From positions 57,896 to 121,895 of the forward strand of contig NZ_JAIUIE010000013.1 in NCBI RefSeq assembly GCF_020165495.1: a stretch of 64,000 nt of DNA. The letters are read 5' to 3'. Position numbers and translations under genes: made by a program. The first letter of the stretch is position 1; every line of letters begins with the position of its first letter. Shown here piece by piece: positions 53,168 through 61,354 of this stretch. Below the pieces are notes generated by a model, which was given only the letters and a program-made list of their open reading frames with translations, was not told where the DNA came from and made no database searches. Source of the DNA: Mesorhizobium sp. BR1-1-16 (lineage in GTDB: Bacteria; Pseudomonadota; Alphaproteobacteria; Rhizobiales; Kaistiaceae).

Positions 53168-54103
53168 ATGAAACGACAGGGCAGGATCAGGATCGGCGTT
53201 TCCGGCTGGACCTATGCGCCTTGGCGTGGCCATTTCTATCCGGAGGGCCTCGCCCACAAGAACGAACTTGCCTTTGCGGCCGATGCGTTTCCGAGCATCG
53301 AAATCAACGGCACGTTCTATCGGCTGCAACGGCCGGAAACATTCCAGCGTTGGGCAGAAGAGACGCCGGACGATTTCGTCTTTTCGGTGAAAGGTCCGCG
53401 CTACATCACCCATATGCGGCGCTTGCGCGAGCCCGAGGCGCCGCTCGCCAACTTCTTCGCGTCGGGGGTGCTCCAACTTGGTGGCAAGCTGGGGCCGGTT
53501 CTGTGGCAGTTTCCGGCGAGTTTTGACTTCGATGCCGAGCGTCTCGACGCCTTTCTCGCGCAGCTGCCGCATGATGCCGAAGCCGCGCTGGCGATCGCGA
53601 AGAAGCACGATGCGCGCCTCTCCGGGATAGAGCTGCCGCACCATGTCGAGCCTCATCGGATCCGTCATGCGGTCGAGATCCGGCATGACAGCTTTCGGAA
53701 TGCCGAATTCATCGCCCTCTTGCGGCATCGCAAGGTGGCGCTCGTCTGCGCCGATACGGTCGAATGGCCGCGCCTGATGGATCTCACCGCCGACTTTGCC
53801 TATCTCCGCCTGCATGGTTCGGAGGAGCTTTATCGCAGCGGATATACCGACGACGCCCTCGATCGCTGGGCGCGGCTTGTCCGCGCCTTTGCCTACGGAA
53901 AGAAGGCTGACGATGCCGACCTTGCGGGGCCGCCCGATCCGCATCCGGCGCCGCGTGACGTCTATGCGTATTTCGACAATACCGACAAGCGCCATGCCCC
54001 TGATGATGCGCGGACATTGATAAGGAAGCTCGGGCTCGCAACCGATGGCGAGGGGCCCGGGGTGGACGCCGAGCCGGGGCAAGCAAGGAGACGCCAGCCA
54101 TGA
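53168..54103 (+). CDS. DUF72 (YecE-like) protein
   Basis: A 311-residue TIM-barrel protein of DUF72. RIRIGVSGWTYAPWRGHFYP at the start and FPSIEINGTFYRLQRPETF near residue 45 are characteristic, as is DVYAYFDNTDKRHAP near the end. Function is unproven; members often neighbour DNA-repair genes. It overlaps the UdgX gene by four bases (54100-54103), so the two are coupled, which suggests a role linked to uracil or base-damage handling. Confidence 0.9.
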   Translation: MKRQGRIRIGVSGWTYAPWRGHFYPEGLAHKNELAFAADAFPSIEINGTFYRLQRPETFQRWAEETPDDFVFSVKGPRYITHMRRLREPEAPLANFFASGVLQLGGKLGPVLWQFPASFDFDAERLDAFLAQLPHDAEAALAIAKKHDARLSGIELPHHVEPHRIRHAVEIRHDSFRNAEFIALLRHRKVALVCADTVEWPRLMDLTADFAYLRLHGSEELYRSGYTDDALDRWARLVRAFAYGKKADDADLAGPPDPHPAPRDVYAYFDNTDKRHAPDDARTLIRKLGLATDGEGPGVDAEPGQARRRQP

Positions 54104-54747
54104 CTGAATCGCTCTTTCCTGATCCGCCGGCCCGCGGGCCCAGGCCGGCCGATGCCGCCGAGCGGCTTGCCACTGCTGCTGAGGAGGCGCGGCACTGTCG
54201 ACGCTGCCCGCTCTATCGGGACGCGACGCAGGTGGTGTTCGGAGAGGGGAGTATCGGCGCTTCGATGATGCTGGTCGGCGAGCAACCTGGCGATCAGGAG
54301 GATATTGCGGGGCGTCCTTTCGTCGGCCCAGCCGGAAAATTGCTCGATCGGGCGCTCGCCGATGCCGGCATCGATCGGTCGACGGTCTATGTCAGCAATG
54401 CGGTCAAGCACTTCAAATATGAAATGCGCGGCAAGCACCGCCTGCATAAATCGCCCAATCGCGGCGAGGTCGAAGCGTGCCGCTGGTGGCTTGCGCAGGA
54501 ACTCGATCTCGTCCGGCCGCATTTCGTGGTGGCGCTCGGTGCGACGGCCGCCCAGGCCCTGATGCGGCGCACCGTCGTGCTGTCGCGCGAAGGCGGCCGG
54601 GCGCTCGTCTGGGCCGATGGCAGCCATGGCCTTGCCACGATCCACCCCTCGGCCGTCCTGCGCCAGCGCGACGAGCCCTCACGCGCCCAAGCCTATGACG
54701 GCCTCGTGCGCGGTCTCATCGAGGCGGCGCGCCTCGCTGCCGGTTAA
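54100..54747 (+). CDS. udgX: UdgX-type uracil-DNA glycosylase
   Basis: A 215-residue member of the UDG superfamily. The water-activating motif GEQPGDQED is at residues 60-68, Cys33 and Cys36 (and Cys127) fit the [4Fe-4S] site, and the UdgX-specific loop reads RGKHRLHKSP at 110-119. The corresponding His (His115 or nearby) is the residue that in Mycobacterium smegmatis UdgX forms a covalent bond with the abasic site after uracil removal. Coupled to the DUF72 gene. Sequence family membership is strong; covalent activity is inferred from the loop. Confidence 0.92.
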   Translation: MTESLFPDPPARGPRPADAAERLATAAEEARHCRRCPLYRDATQVVFGEGSIGASMMLVGEQPGDQEDIAGRPFVGPAGKLLDRALADAGIDRSTVYVSNAVKHFKYEMRGKHRLHKSPNRGEVEACRWWLAQELDLVRPHFVVALGATAAQALMRRTVVLSREGGRALVWADGSHGLATIHPSAVLRQRDEPSRAQAYDGLVRGLIEAARLAAG

Positions 54748-54808
54748 GGCACGGGCGCAGCCTTTCGCGCCGGTGAGCATTGGGTGGCTGCAACGAGAGG
54801 AGACAGCG

Positions 54809-55120
54809 ATGAACGAGTCACTCGCGGACAAGAGCAGCCGAGAGGCCAACCAGACGACCGACGACGAACTCGGCCAGCTCGGCCCCTTCCAGCCAATGGA
54901 CACCGCGCCGCGCGATGGCACGCTCGTCATTGGCCGCGAGGAAGACGGAGCCTGCCATCTGATGCGCTGGCGCAGCAAGGCACGGATGCTGGAGGAAGAT
55001 GGTGCCGAGGACCAAGGAACCGCTCCCTATTGGGCGCGGTGGCGAACCGATACGGGGCTGCACCCGGTCGAATGGGCCCCGACAAGCCTGACGCCTGAAG
55101 AGACCCTCGACCGGGCTTGA
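54809..55120 (+). CDS. Hypothetical protein, 103 residues
   Basis: An acidic soluble protein I cannot place with a function. It has a conserved-looking QPMDTAPRDGTLVIGREEDG core followed by APYWARWRTDTGLHPVEWAP, a pattern common to small phage- and rhizobial-type proteins of unknown role. GAGAGGAGA precedes the ATG. It lies 61 bases after udgX in the same direction and is convergent with the topoisomerase IB gene. Confidence 0.75.
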   Translation: MNESLADKSSREANQTTDDELGQLGPFQPMDTAPRDGTLVIGREEDGACHLMRWRSKARMLEEDGAEDQGTAPYWARWRTDTGLHPVEWAPTSLTPEETLDRA

Positions 55121-55124
55121 CCCG

Positions 55125-56141
55125 TTACGCTTCGGCGGCGTTCACCGCCATCAGCCGTGCCAGCGCGCTCTCGCCCCGACTGCGCTGGCGCCCGGCGCGG
55201 GTGCGCCGCAGAATGGATGGGAGCACGCCGTCCTCGAACGCCTTCACGACCATGGCATGGACATAGCTTTTACGGACGACCGCGGGGGTGTTGGCGAGTT
55301 CGGCAGCGATCAGGCGCATGACCTCAGCGACCTGACGGCGCCGCATGCGCTCCGAGCGCGCGGGGGCGAGGCTCGCGAGCTGCTCCGTTGCGGCGGCGCT
55401 CGCGGCCAGCATGCGGAAATCCTTCGCCGAGATGTCGCGCCCCGAAATGCGCTTCAGATAGGCATTGATGTCATCGGAGCGGATCGTCTTCACCGCGCCG
55501 TTGTCGTCCCGATATTGCAGCAGTCTCCGTCCGGGAAGTGTCGCGATGCGGCGAATGGCGCGGGCGAGCTGACGGTCGATGACCGCGCAGCGGATGATGT
55601 TGCCGCCCTTGCCGCGGAAGCAGAGCGTCATCCCCGACGTCGACAGGCGGACCTGCCGCTTGAGAAGGGTCGCCGCGCCATGAGCGCCGTTCGATTCGAG
55701 ATAGATTTCCCCACCGACGCGGATATGCGTTTCGTCGATGATCGCGACGGCCGCGGCCAGCGCCTTGCGTCGGCTGAGGGCGGGGCTTGCGACATCGCGT
55801 CGGACGGCCGCGCGAATCCGCGGTAACACCTTGATGATCTCTGCCAGCCGCTCGGCCTTGCGCGCCTCGCGTTCAACGTCCCAATCCGGGTGATAACGGT
55901 ATTGCAGCCGACCCGCGACGTCACGCCCGATGGCCTGGAGATGGGCGGTCGGCTGCGACGCGATGCGGACGTCCGTATAGGCCGGCGGAATGGCGAGGCT
56001 GCGGATGCGCGCCAGCGTCTGCGGATCGCGGATCTGCGTTCCCTTCGCGCTGAAATAGGCAAAGCCGCTTCCGCGCCGTCGCCGCTCTATATCGAGCGCA
56101 TCGGCACGGATGGGTTGGAGCGCATTACCGCTGTCGGACAT
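55125..56141 (-). CDS. DNA topoisomerase IB
   Basis: A 338-residue poxvirus-type topoisomerase IB, which relaxes supercoils through a 3'-phosphotyrosine. The nucleophile is Tyr293 in VVRKSYVHAM. Supporting residues: Arg141 in THIRVG, Lys178 in FRGKGGN and Arg243 in KDFR. The segment after KDFR reads MLAAS where many members have TWAGT or TWGAT, a mild deviation. GGAG precedes the ATG. It is convergent with the hypothetical gene at 54809. Confidence 0.92.
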   Translation of the reverse strand: MSDSGNALQPIRADALDIERRRRGSGFAYFSAKGTQIRDPQTLARIRSLAIPPAYTDVRIASQPTAHLQAIGRDVAGRLQYRYHPDWDVEREARKAERLAEIIKVLPRIRAAVRRDVASPALSRRKALAAAVAIIDETHIRVGGEIYLESNGAHGAATLLKRQVRLSTSGMTLCFRGKGGNIIRCAVIDRQLARAIRRIATLPGRRLLQYRDDNGAVKTIRSDDINAYLKRISGRDISAKDFRMLAASAAATEQLASLAPARSERMRRRQVAEVMRLIAAELANTPAVVRKSYVHAMVVKAFEDGVLPSILRRTRAGRQRSRGESALARLMAVNAAEA

Positions 56142-56216
56142 GAGGAACTCCGATGATCGCCGCCTGGCGCGGCCGCAGAGTTCAATCGCCGTAGCGGTGT
56201 CCGGTTCCGCCTCCGG

Positions 56217-56630
56217 TCAGCGGGCGAAGCGGCTGAAGAGCGACGGCGTGCGCAGCACCAGGCGATCGCCGGGCCCATGGACGGCCGCGAACATCAAGCC
56301 GGCGAGGAATGTGAAGTGATCGACGAAGAAGCCGAACTCGGCCTGGTTGCCGTTCCAATGCGAGGGGCCATGGAAGGCGAAGGCGAGAAAGAGCACATAG
56401 ATCGCCGCGAGGACGGCCGTTTCGCAAAAGAAGGCTCCGGTCAGGAAGCCGATCGCGAGCGCCAGTTCGAAGAAGGCGGCGATCCAGGCGAGCGCAAGAG
56501 CGAAGGGAAATCCCGCCGAAGCAATATAGGTGGCGGTCTGTCCCATATCGGCGAATTTGAAGGCGAGCGCCATGACGAAGACGCCGCCGAAAATCAGCCG
56601 GGCGACGAGGATGGCAGCGGTTCTGGCCAT
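56217..56630 (-). CDS. DoxX-family membrane protein
   Basis: A 137-residue inner-membrane protein with four hydrophobic segments: from RTAAILVARLIFGGVFVMAL to the C-terminal FLAGLMFAAV. This matches DoxX/DoxD-like proteins, often tied to respiration or redox balance. ATG 56630 follows AGGAG; the frame upstream to 56714 is not coding-like. It follows cydB by 202 bases on the same strand and may share the oxidase context. Confidence 0.85.
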   Translation of the reverse strand: MARTAAILVARLIFGGVFVMALAFKFADMGQTATYIASAGFPFALALAWIAAFFELALAIGFLTGAFFCETAVLAAIYVLFLAFAFHGPSHWNGNQAEFGFFVDHFTFLAGLMFAAVHGPGDRLVLRTPSLFSRFAR

Positions 56631-56832
56631 GGTTTTCTCCTGTTCGATCCATGCAGCATCCGCTGCTCCTCCAAGGACGAGCGAAGGGTGGCCGGACCGA
56701 CAGGGCTGAGGCATGGAAAAAGGTCGCGCCGCTTATAGCTTCGGCAGCACGGAAGAACGGGACGACGCGATCGTCGAGGCTGATCGTGATCGGCAAGGCG
56801 AAGCGAGGACGCGCTTCGCCTCGTGGAAGGGT

Positions 56833-57843
56833 TCAGTGATAGCCGATTTCGGCGCGCACCTTGCCGCGGAACACCCAGTAGGACCAGGCCGTGTACATCA
56901 GCACCACCGGCAGCAGGACCAGCGTGCCGACGAGCAGGAAGGCCTGCGTCGCCTCGGACGAGGCAGCATCCCAGAGCGTGTATTTGTAGGGCACGATCAT
57001 CGGGAAGAGACTGATCGCGATGCCGATATAGGACAGCGCGAACAGGCAGGCCGCGCCGATGAAGGGGCCGGCCTCCCGCGAGGAGCCGAGGGCGCGCCAT
57101 GTCAGGAAGGCGACGACGAGTGCCAGGATCGGCACCGGCGCGAAAATGATGATGTTGGGGAACGAGAACCAGCGCGCCGCAACTGCCGGACTGGCGAACG
57201 GTGTCCAGAGGCTGACGATGCCGATCGCAATGACGACGCCGACGAGGCAGATACGGCCCTGGCGCCGCGCCTCTGACTGGACCGCGCCCTCGGTCTTCAG
57301 GATCAGCCAGCCGGCGCCGAGCAGGCCATAGCCGAACATCAGCGCAATGCCGGTCAGGACCGAGAATGGCGTCAGGAAGTCGAAGGACGAGCCAGAAAAG
57401 GTCCGCCCGGTGACCTCGAAACCCTGGATGAAGCTGCCGAGCACGACGCCCTGGGCGAAGGTGGCCGAGGCCGAGCCATAGCAGAAAGCATGATCCCAGA
57501 AGGTCTTGTGCTCGCTGTCGCGGAAGCGGAACTCGAAGGCGAGGCCGCGGAAGACGAGCGACAGCAGCATCACCAGCACCGGGAAATAGACGGCCGGAAT
57601 GATGATCGCGAAGGCGAGCGGGAAGGCGGCAAGCAGCGCTACACCGCCGAGCACCAGCCAGGTCTCGTTGCCGTCCCAGATCGGCGCGACCGAATTCATG
57701 ATCAGGTTGCGCGAGGGCGTATCGGGAGCGAAACCGTAAAGCATGCCGACGCCGAGATCGAAGCCGTCGAGCATCACATAGAAGAAGACGCCCATGCCGA
57801 TGATGATCGTCCAGATCGGTACGAAATCGAGGACCGTGTTCAT
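56833..57843 (-). CDS. cydB: Cytochrome bd (CIO-type) ubiquinol oxidase subunit II
   Basis: A 336-residue inner-membrane protein with about eight to nine helices. The family opening WTIIIGMGVFFYVMLDGFDL and GVGMLYGFAPD is clear, and the C-terminal LPVVLMYTAWSYWVFRGKV is typical. It forms the oxidase with CydA, reducing oxygen with quinol electrons at low oxygen tension or in the presence of cyanide. It starts 12 bases after the cydA stop. Confidence 0.95.
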   Translation of the reverse strand: MNTVLDFVPIWTIIIGMGVFFYVMLDGFDLGVGMLYGFAPDTPSRNLIMNSVAPIWDGNETWLVLGGVALLAAFPLAFAIIIPAVYFPVLVMLLSLVFRGLAFEFRFRDSEHKTFWDHAFCYGSASATFAQGVVLGSFIQGFEVTGRTFSGSSFDFLTPFSVLTGIALMFGYGLLGAGWLILKTEGAVQSEARRQGRICLVGVVIAIGIVSLWTPFASPAVAARWFSFPNIIIFAPVPILALVVAFLTWRALGSSREAGPFIGAACLFALSYIGIAISLFPMIVPYKYTLWDAASSEATQAFLLVGTLVLLPVVLMYTAWSYWVFRGKVRAEIGYH

Positions 57844-57855
57844 CGCCGTGCTCCC

Positions 57856-59247
57856 TTAATTCTCGACGGCGCCGGCGATCACCGGCGCATCCGGACGACC
57901 GCCCTTAACCGGGCTGTCATCCTCGCCGGTCGATGCCAGGCGCGGCCCCTTCCGCACGATGCGATACATCAGCAGGATGCCCGTCGGATAGACGAAGAGA
58001 TAGACTGTGACATAGCCGATCAGCGAGATCAGCACGTCGAGCCCGGTCAGCGACGGCGACACGGAATCGGCGGTTCTCAGCATGCCGTAGACCGTCCAGG
58101 GCTGTCGCCCGACCTCGGTGATCAGCCAGCCCGAGATGACGGCGAAGAAACCGATCGGGGTCGTGATCTGGAGCACCTTCAGATAGAGGGGACTCGTGGT
58201 CAGGCGGCCGCGGTAGCGCAGCCAGTTCCCCCAGACGACGAGCCCCAGCATGATCACGGCGAACCCGACCATGGCGCGGAACGCGAAGAAGGGAATCACG
58301 ACCGGGGGCCAGTCCTCGCGCGGGAACGCATTCAGGCCCTGCACCTCGCCATCGAGGGTGTGCGTCCATATCAGGCTGCCGAGATAGGGGATGTCGATGG
58401 CGAAAAGATTGGTCGCAGTCTTCTCGTCGGGGATGGCGAACAGCGTCAGCGGCATGGACGGGCCCGTCTCCCAGATCGCCTCGAGAGCGGCGAGCTTGGC
58501 CGGCTGGTGCTGAAGCGTGTTGAGACCCTGCGCATCGCCGACATACATCTGCAGCGGCACCAGCACGGTCAGAAGCCAGAGCGTCATTCTCATCATGACG
58601 CGGCCTTCTTCGGCGAAGGTGCCGCGGCGAAGGAGATAGGCGCTGACGCCCATGACCACGAAACCGGTGGTGATGTAGAAGCCGATGACGTTATGCGTGA
58701 GGCGATAGGGGAAGGACGGGTTGAAGATCACATCGATCCAGGACTTCGGGAAGAACCGCCCATCGATGAGTTCGTAGCCGGCCGGCGTCTGCAGCCAGCT
58801 GTTGGCCGACAGGATCCAGAATGTCGAAATGAGCGTGCCGAGGGCGACCATCAGCGTCGCGCCGAGATAGGCCCAGCGTGGCACGAGATTGCGGCCGAAC
58901 AGCAGGACACCTAGGAACGCCGCTTCGAGGAAGAAGGCGGTGAGCGCCTCATAGGCCAGGAGCGGCGCCAGCACATTGGCGGCTGCATCCGACAGGCGGC
59001 TCCAGTTCGTTCCGAACTGGAACGGCATCACCACGCCGCTGACGACGCCCATGCCGAAGGAGACGGAGAAAATCCGGATCCAGAAAGTCGAGAGCCGGAG
59101 ATAGATCTCGCGCTTGGTGATGAAATAGCTCGTCTCGAGCACGGCGACATAGGAGGCCGTGCCGATGGTGAAGGCCGGCAGCATCACATGCCAGATGATG
59201 ACCCAGGCGAATTGGAGCCGTGACAGGAAGAGTGCGTCGAGTTCCAT
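57856..59247 (-). CDS. cydA: Cytochrome bd (CIO-type) ubiquinol oxidase subunit I
   Basis: A 463-residue haem-carrying subunit. His20 (IIWHVMLPAFTIG) is the likely axial ligand, and GWLITEVGRQPWTVYG near residue 400 is a family hallmark. The periplasmic Q-loop is short, so this belongs to the cyanide-insensitive CioA branch rather than E. coli CydA. I start at ATG 59247 after GGAGG; a 200-residue upstream extension of the open frame is rejected as non-coding. A candidate FNR/FixK box lies 121 bases upstream. Confidence 0.95.
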   Translation of the reverse strand: MELDALFLSRLQFAWVIIWHVMLPAFTIGTASYVAVLETSYFITKREIYLRLSTFWIRIFSVSFGMGVVSGVVMPFQFGTNWSRLSDAAANVLAPLLAYEALTAFFLEAAFLGVLLFGRNLVPRWAYLGATLMVALGTLISTFWILSANSWLQTPAGYELIDGRFFPKSWIDVIFNPSFPYRLTHNVIGFYITTGFVVMGVSAYLLRRGTFAEEGRVMMRMTLWLLTVLVPLQMYVGDAQGLNTLQHQPAKLAALEAIWETGPSMPLTLFAIPDEKTATNLFAIDIPYLGSLIWTHTLDGEVQGLNAFPREDWPPVVIPFFAFRAMVGFAVIMLGLVVWGNWLRYRGRLTTSPLYLKVLQITTPIGFFAVISGWLITEVGRQPWTVYGMLRTADSVSPSLTGLDVLISLIGYVTVYLFVYPTGILLMYRIVRKGPRLASTGEDDSPVKGGRPDAPVIAGAVEN

Positions 59248-59360
59248 CGCTTCCTCCGAGGGGTCTGGCGCCGCGCTGCCGCATTGATGGCGGAGCCGTG
59301 TTCGTTGTGTGGCGAAGCTAGGGCGCTTCGGCGTGCTTGTCGATGCAAGGCGGAGGCGTT

Positions 59361-59373
59361 GGTCAATTTGACC
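59361..59373. promoter_or_regulatory. Perfect inverted repeat upstream of cydA
   Basis: GGTCAA-T-TTGACC, six-base arms around one base, overlaps the FNR/FixK-like sequence at 59368-59381. It could be a separate regulator's operator or part of a composite site. Confidence 0.5.
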
Positions 59374-59381
59374 CAAATCAG
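59368..59381 (-). promoter_or_regulatory. Candidate FNR/FixK box for cydAB
   Basis: TTGAC-CCAA-ATCAG matches the TTGAT-N4-ATCAA consensus at eight of ten positions. It is 121 bases before the cydA start, a sensible place for oxygen-responsive activation. Found by eye. Confidence 0.4.
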
Positions 59382-59553
59382 ATTGCGCTTCGGCACGATG
59401 GCGAGGGCGGTCGGGACGCTGGTCGGAACGGCATAGGACTGAAGGCTGAAGCGGGCTGGCAAAGGTCTCGGCCGGATCGATCGCCGGCCGGCACACGCTT
59501 AGGGTTCTCTCATTCGCCGGACAGCGGCGGATCGAAACCCAAGGAGAAACAAC

Positions 59554-59853
59554 ATGTTCAAGATGATTTCGCCGTCCCGTCTCGTGCTCGCCGCGTCCTC
59601 GCTCGCTCTCGCAGCTGCCTTTGCCGCCGCCCCTGTGGGCGTCGAGATCACCAAGGGCTCGCTCGCGCTTGTCGGCGCCAAGGCCTTCGCCCGCAACGGC
59701 GCCGACGATGGCGCTGGCCATGTTTCCGGCGGCCATGGCGCCGATGACGGCGCGTCGCATGCCACGACCGCCCGCGGCAGCGACAACCGGCCGGGCGACA
59801 ATGGCGGCGCGGCGCGCGGCCGTGGGCGCGACGACGGCGCCAGGCACCGCTGA
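59554..59853 (+). CDS. Small exported Gly/Asp-rich protein
   Basis: A 99-residue protein. Residues 1-25 (SRLVLAASSLALAAAFAAAP) form a signal peptide; a short folded-looking part with VEITKGSLALVGAKAFARNG follows, then a tail of Gly, Asp, His and Arg in G-A-D-D-G-A repeats. Function not recognised. AAGGAG precedes the ATG. It lies in the same direction as the Ser/Gly-rich exported protein 178 bases downstream, and the tail's charged repeats could bind metal or polyanions. Confidence 0.75.
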   Translation: MFKMISPSRLVLAASSLALAAAFAAAPVGVEITKGSLALVGAKAFARNGADDGAGHVSGGHGADDGASHATTARGSDNRPGDNGGAARGRGRDDGARHR

Positions 59854-59961
59854 GGCGGTCGCAGACTGGCGGTCCCGCCGATCCGGCTGGCCGCTCAGGA
59901 CATGATGCAGGGACCGAGGGGCAGGACGCGATCAGCGTCCGGCCCTTCACCGCAATTCCCC

Positions 59962-59972
59962 CGACCAAGGTC
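59962..59972. promoter_or_regulatory. Candidate response-regulator site 1
   Basis: GACCAAGGTCC carries the arms GACC and GGTC. It is shared with a fuller version, GGACCAAGGTCC, at 62791-62802. This copy is upstream of the Ser/Gly-rich protein gene; if it is a real regulator site, the later start at 60032 is more likely than ATG 59975, which sits three bases after it. Confidence 0.45.
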
Positions 59973-60031
59973 CGATGACGCGGCCGCCCGGCGCGCCTAG
60001 GCTCCAACCCATCAGCATCGATCGCGAAGCC

Positions 60032-60673
60032 ATGCCCCGACTGCCTCAGCCTTCTGCCCGGTCCTTCCTCGCCGCCGCCCTGTCGCTCCTGTTCGTGTCG
60101 GGGCTGGTCGAGCATGCGATGCGCGGTGCAGGCCTGCCGGTCGCGGCCGGGGTGGCTTGGGCCAAGGATGGCGGCGGCTCGAGCGGCGGTTCGGGCAGCA
60201 GCAGCAGCGGTGGTGGCGGCAATTCTGGCAGTTCTGGCAGCAGCGGTTCGGGAAGCGGCAGTTCCGGCAGCAGCGGCAGCAGCGGTTCGGGAGGCAGTTC
60301 GCACGACAGCAGCAGCCATGATGGTGGCAACCGGGACAGCAGCTCTCACGACGGCGGCGGGCAGTCCGATGACGGCGGTCGCGGCCAAGGCGATGGGAGC
60401 GGCACGGGTGGCGGCAGCGGGCGCGATGACGGCGGCGCGTCCCGCTCCGAGGTCACCCGCTTTCTCGAGACGCTGAAGACGCGCGGCGCGGTCGTCGCAT
60501 CCTCGCGCCGCGACGGTATCTGGGTCCGCTATTCCGACGGCTGGACCGAGCGCGTCAGCGCCGGCCGCTATGCGCTCATCGATCCGCGGCGACGCGTCGT
60601 CATCGAGCGTGCCGGTCGCCGCTCCGACGTGCGGCGGCTCGATGCCGCGATCGAGAGCAGCCCGAGGAACTGA
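60032..60673 (+). CDS. Ser/Gly-rich exported protein
   Basis: A 213-residue protein with a signal peptide (ARSFLAAALSLLFVSGLVEH) and a Ser/Gly/Asp low-complexity stretch of about 90 residues, followed by a small basic C-terminal domain (EVTRFLETLKTRGAVV to IESSPRN) that looks folded. The function is unknown. Two starts compete: ATG 60032 gives a normal signal peptide; ATG 59975 adds 19 residues and has an AAGG before it, but that is part of the putative regulator site at 59962. A surface or periplasmic role is likely. Confidence 0.75.
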   Translation: MPRLPQPSARSFLAAALSLLFVSGLVEHAMRGAGLPVAAGVAWAKDGGGSSGGSGSSSSGGGGNSGSSGSSGSGSGSSGSSGSSGSGGSSHDSSSHDGGNRDSSSHDGGGQSDDGGRGQGDGSGTGGGSGRDDGGASRSEVTRFLETLKTRGAVVASSRRDGIWVRYSDGWTERVSAGRYALIDPRRRVVIERAGRRSDVRRLDAAIESSPRN

Positions 60674-60691
60674 TCCGTCGCGCCGTTCCGT

Positions 60692-61354
60692 TCAGCTCCG
60701 CCAGTGTTCGCGCGCCATCACGGCCGCCTCGACGCGGTTCCGCGCCTGAAGCTTCTGCAGAATGCTCGTCATGTAGTGCTTGACGGTCTTTTCCTGCAGG
60801 TCGAGCCGGCGCCCGACTTCCTTGTTGCTCATCCCGGACGAGACCAGCTTCAGGATCTGTTCCTCGCGCGCCGTCAGGGCCTCGAAGGGCGTGCGGCCGG
60901 CCACGAGCGGCGGCTGTGCATGCAGGGCGACCAGCAGGCGGGCGGCGAGGCTCGGCGCGACATAGGATTCGCCGTCGAGGATGCTGGAGAGGGTGGTGAT
61001 CAGCTCGCCGGCGCCAACACCCTTCAGGATATAGCCGCGCGCCCCGGCAGACAGCGCCGCCATGATGTCGTCGTCCTGTTCCGAGACCGTCAGCATGACG
61101 ATCAGTGTTGCCGGCGCGACGCCGGCGATGCCGCGGATCGCCGTCAGGCCGTTGCCGGGCATCGAGATGTCGACAAGGGCCAGCGCCGGCTTCAGCGCCG
61201 CGCAGAGGGTAACCGCCTCCGCCGCCGATGCGCCTTCGCCGACGACTTCGAACAGCCCGGATTCCGCGAGCGAGCGGATGACGCCGCTGCGATAGAGCGG
61301 ATGGTCGTCGACGACCACCAGCTGCGCCATCGGCCGTGTTTCAGGGTCGCTCAT
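60692..61354 (-). CDS. NarL/LuxR-family response regulator
   Basis: A 220-residue regulator. The receiver domain covers residues 10-130 with the acidic pair Asp16-Asp17 and phospho-acceptor Asp62 in LVDISMPGNG. The LuxR-type helix-turn-helix (ALTAREEQILKLVSSGMSNK, then VGRRLDLQEKTVKHYM) is at about 150-210. It is coupled by a four-base overlap to the sensor kinase. The paired GACCAAGGTCC sites at 59962 and 62791 are good candidates for its targets. Confidence 0.95.
   Translation of the reverse strand: MSDPETRPMAQLVVVDDHPLYRSGVIRSLAESGLFEVVGEGASAAEAVTLCAALKPALALVDISMPGNGLTAIRGIAGVAPATLIVMLTVSEQDDDIMAALSAGARGYILKGVGAGELITTLSSILDGESYVAPSLAARLLVALHAQPPLVAGRTPFEALTAREEQILKLVSSGMSNKEVGRRLDLQEKTVKHYMTSILQKLQARNRVEAAVMAREHWRS

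Noticed and set aside
59248..59847. N-terminal extension of cydA by 200 residues
   Set aside because: CydA begins exactly at ATG 59247 behind GGAGG. The upstream part overlaps a plus-strand gene and is not CydA-like.
60170..60440. Low-complexity DNA repeat as a mobile or recombination element
   Set aside because: It encodes the Ser/Gly/Asp tract of an exported protein in frame and has no flanking repeats.
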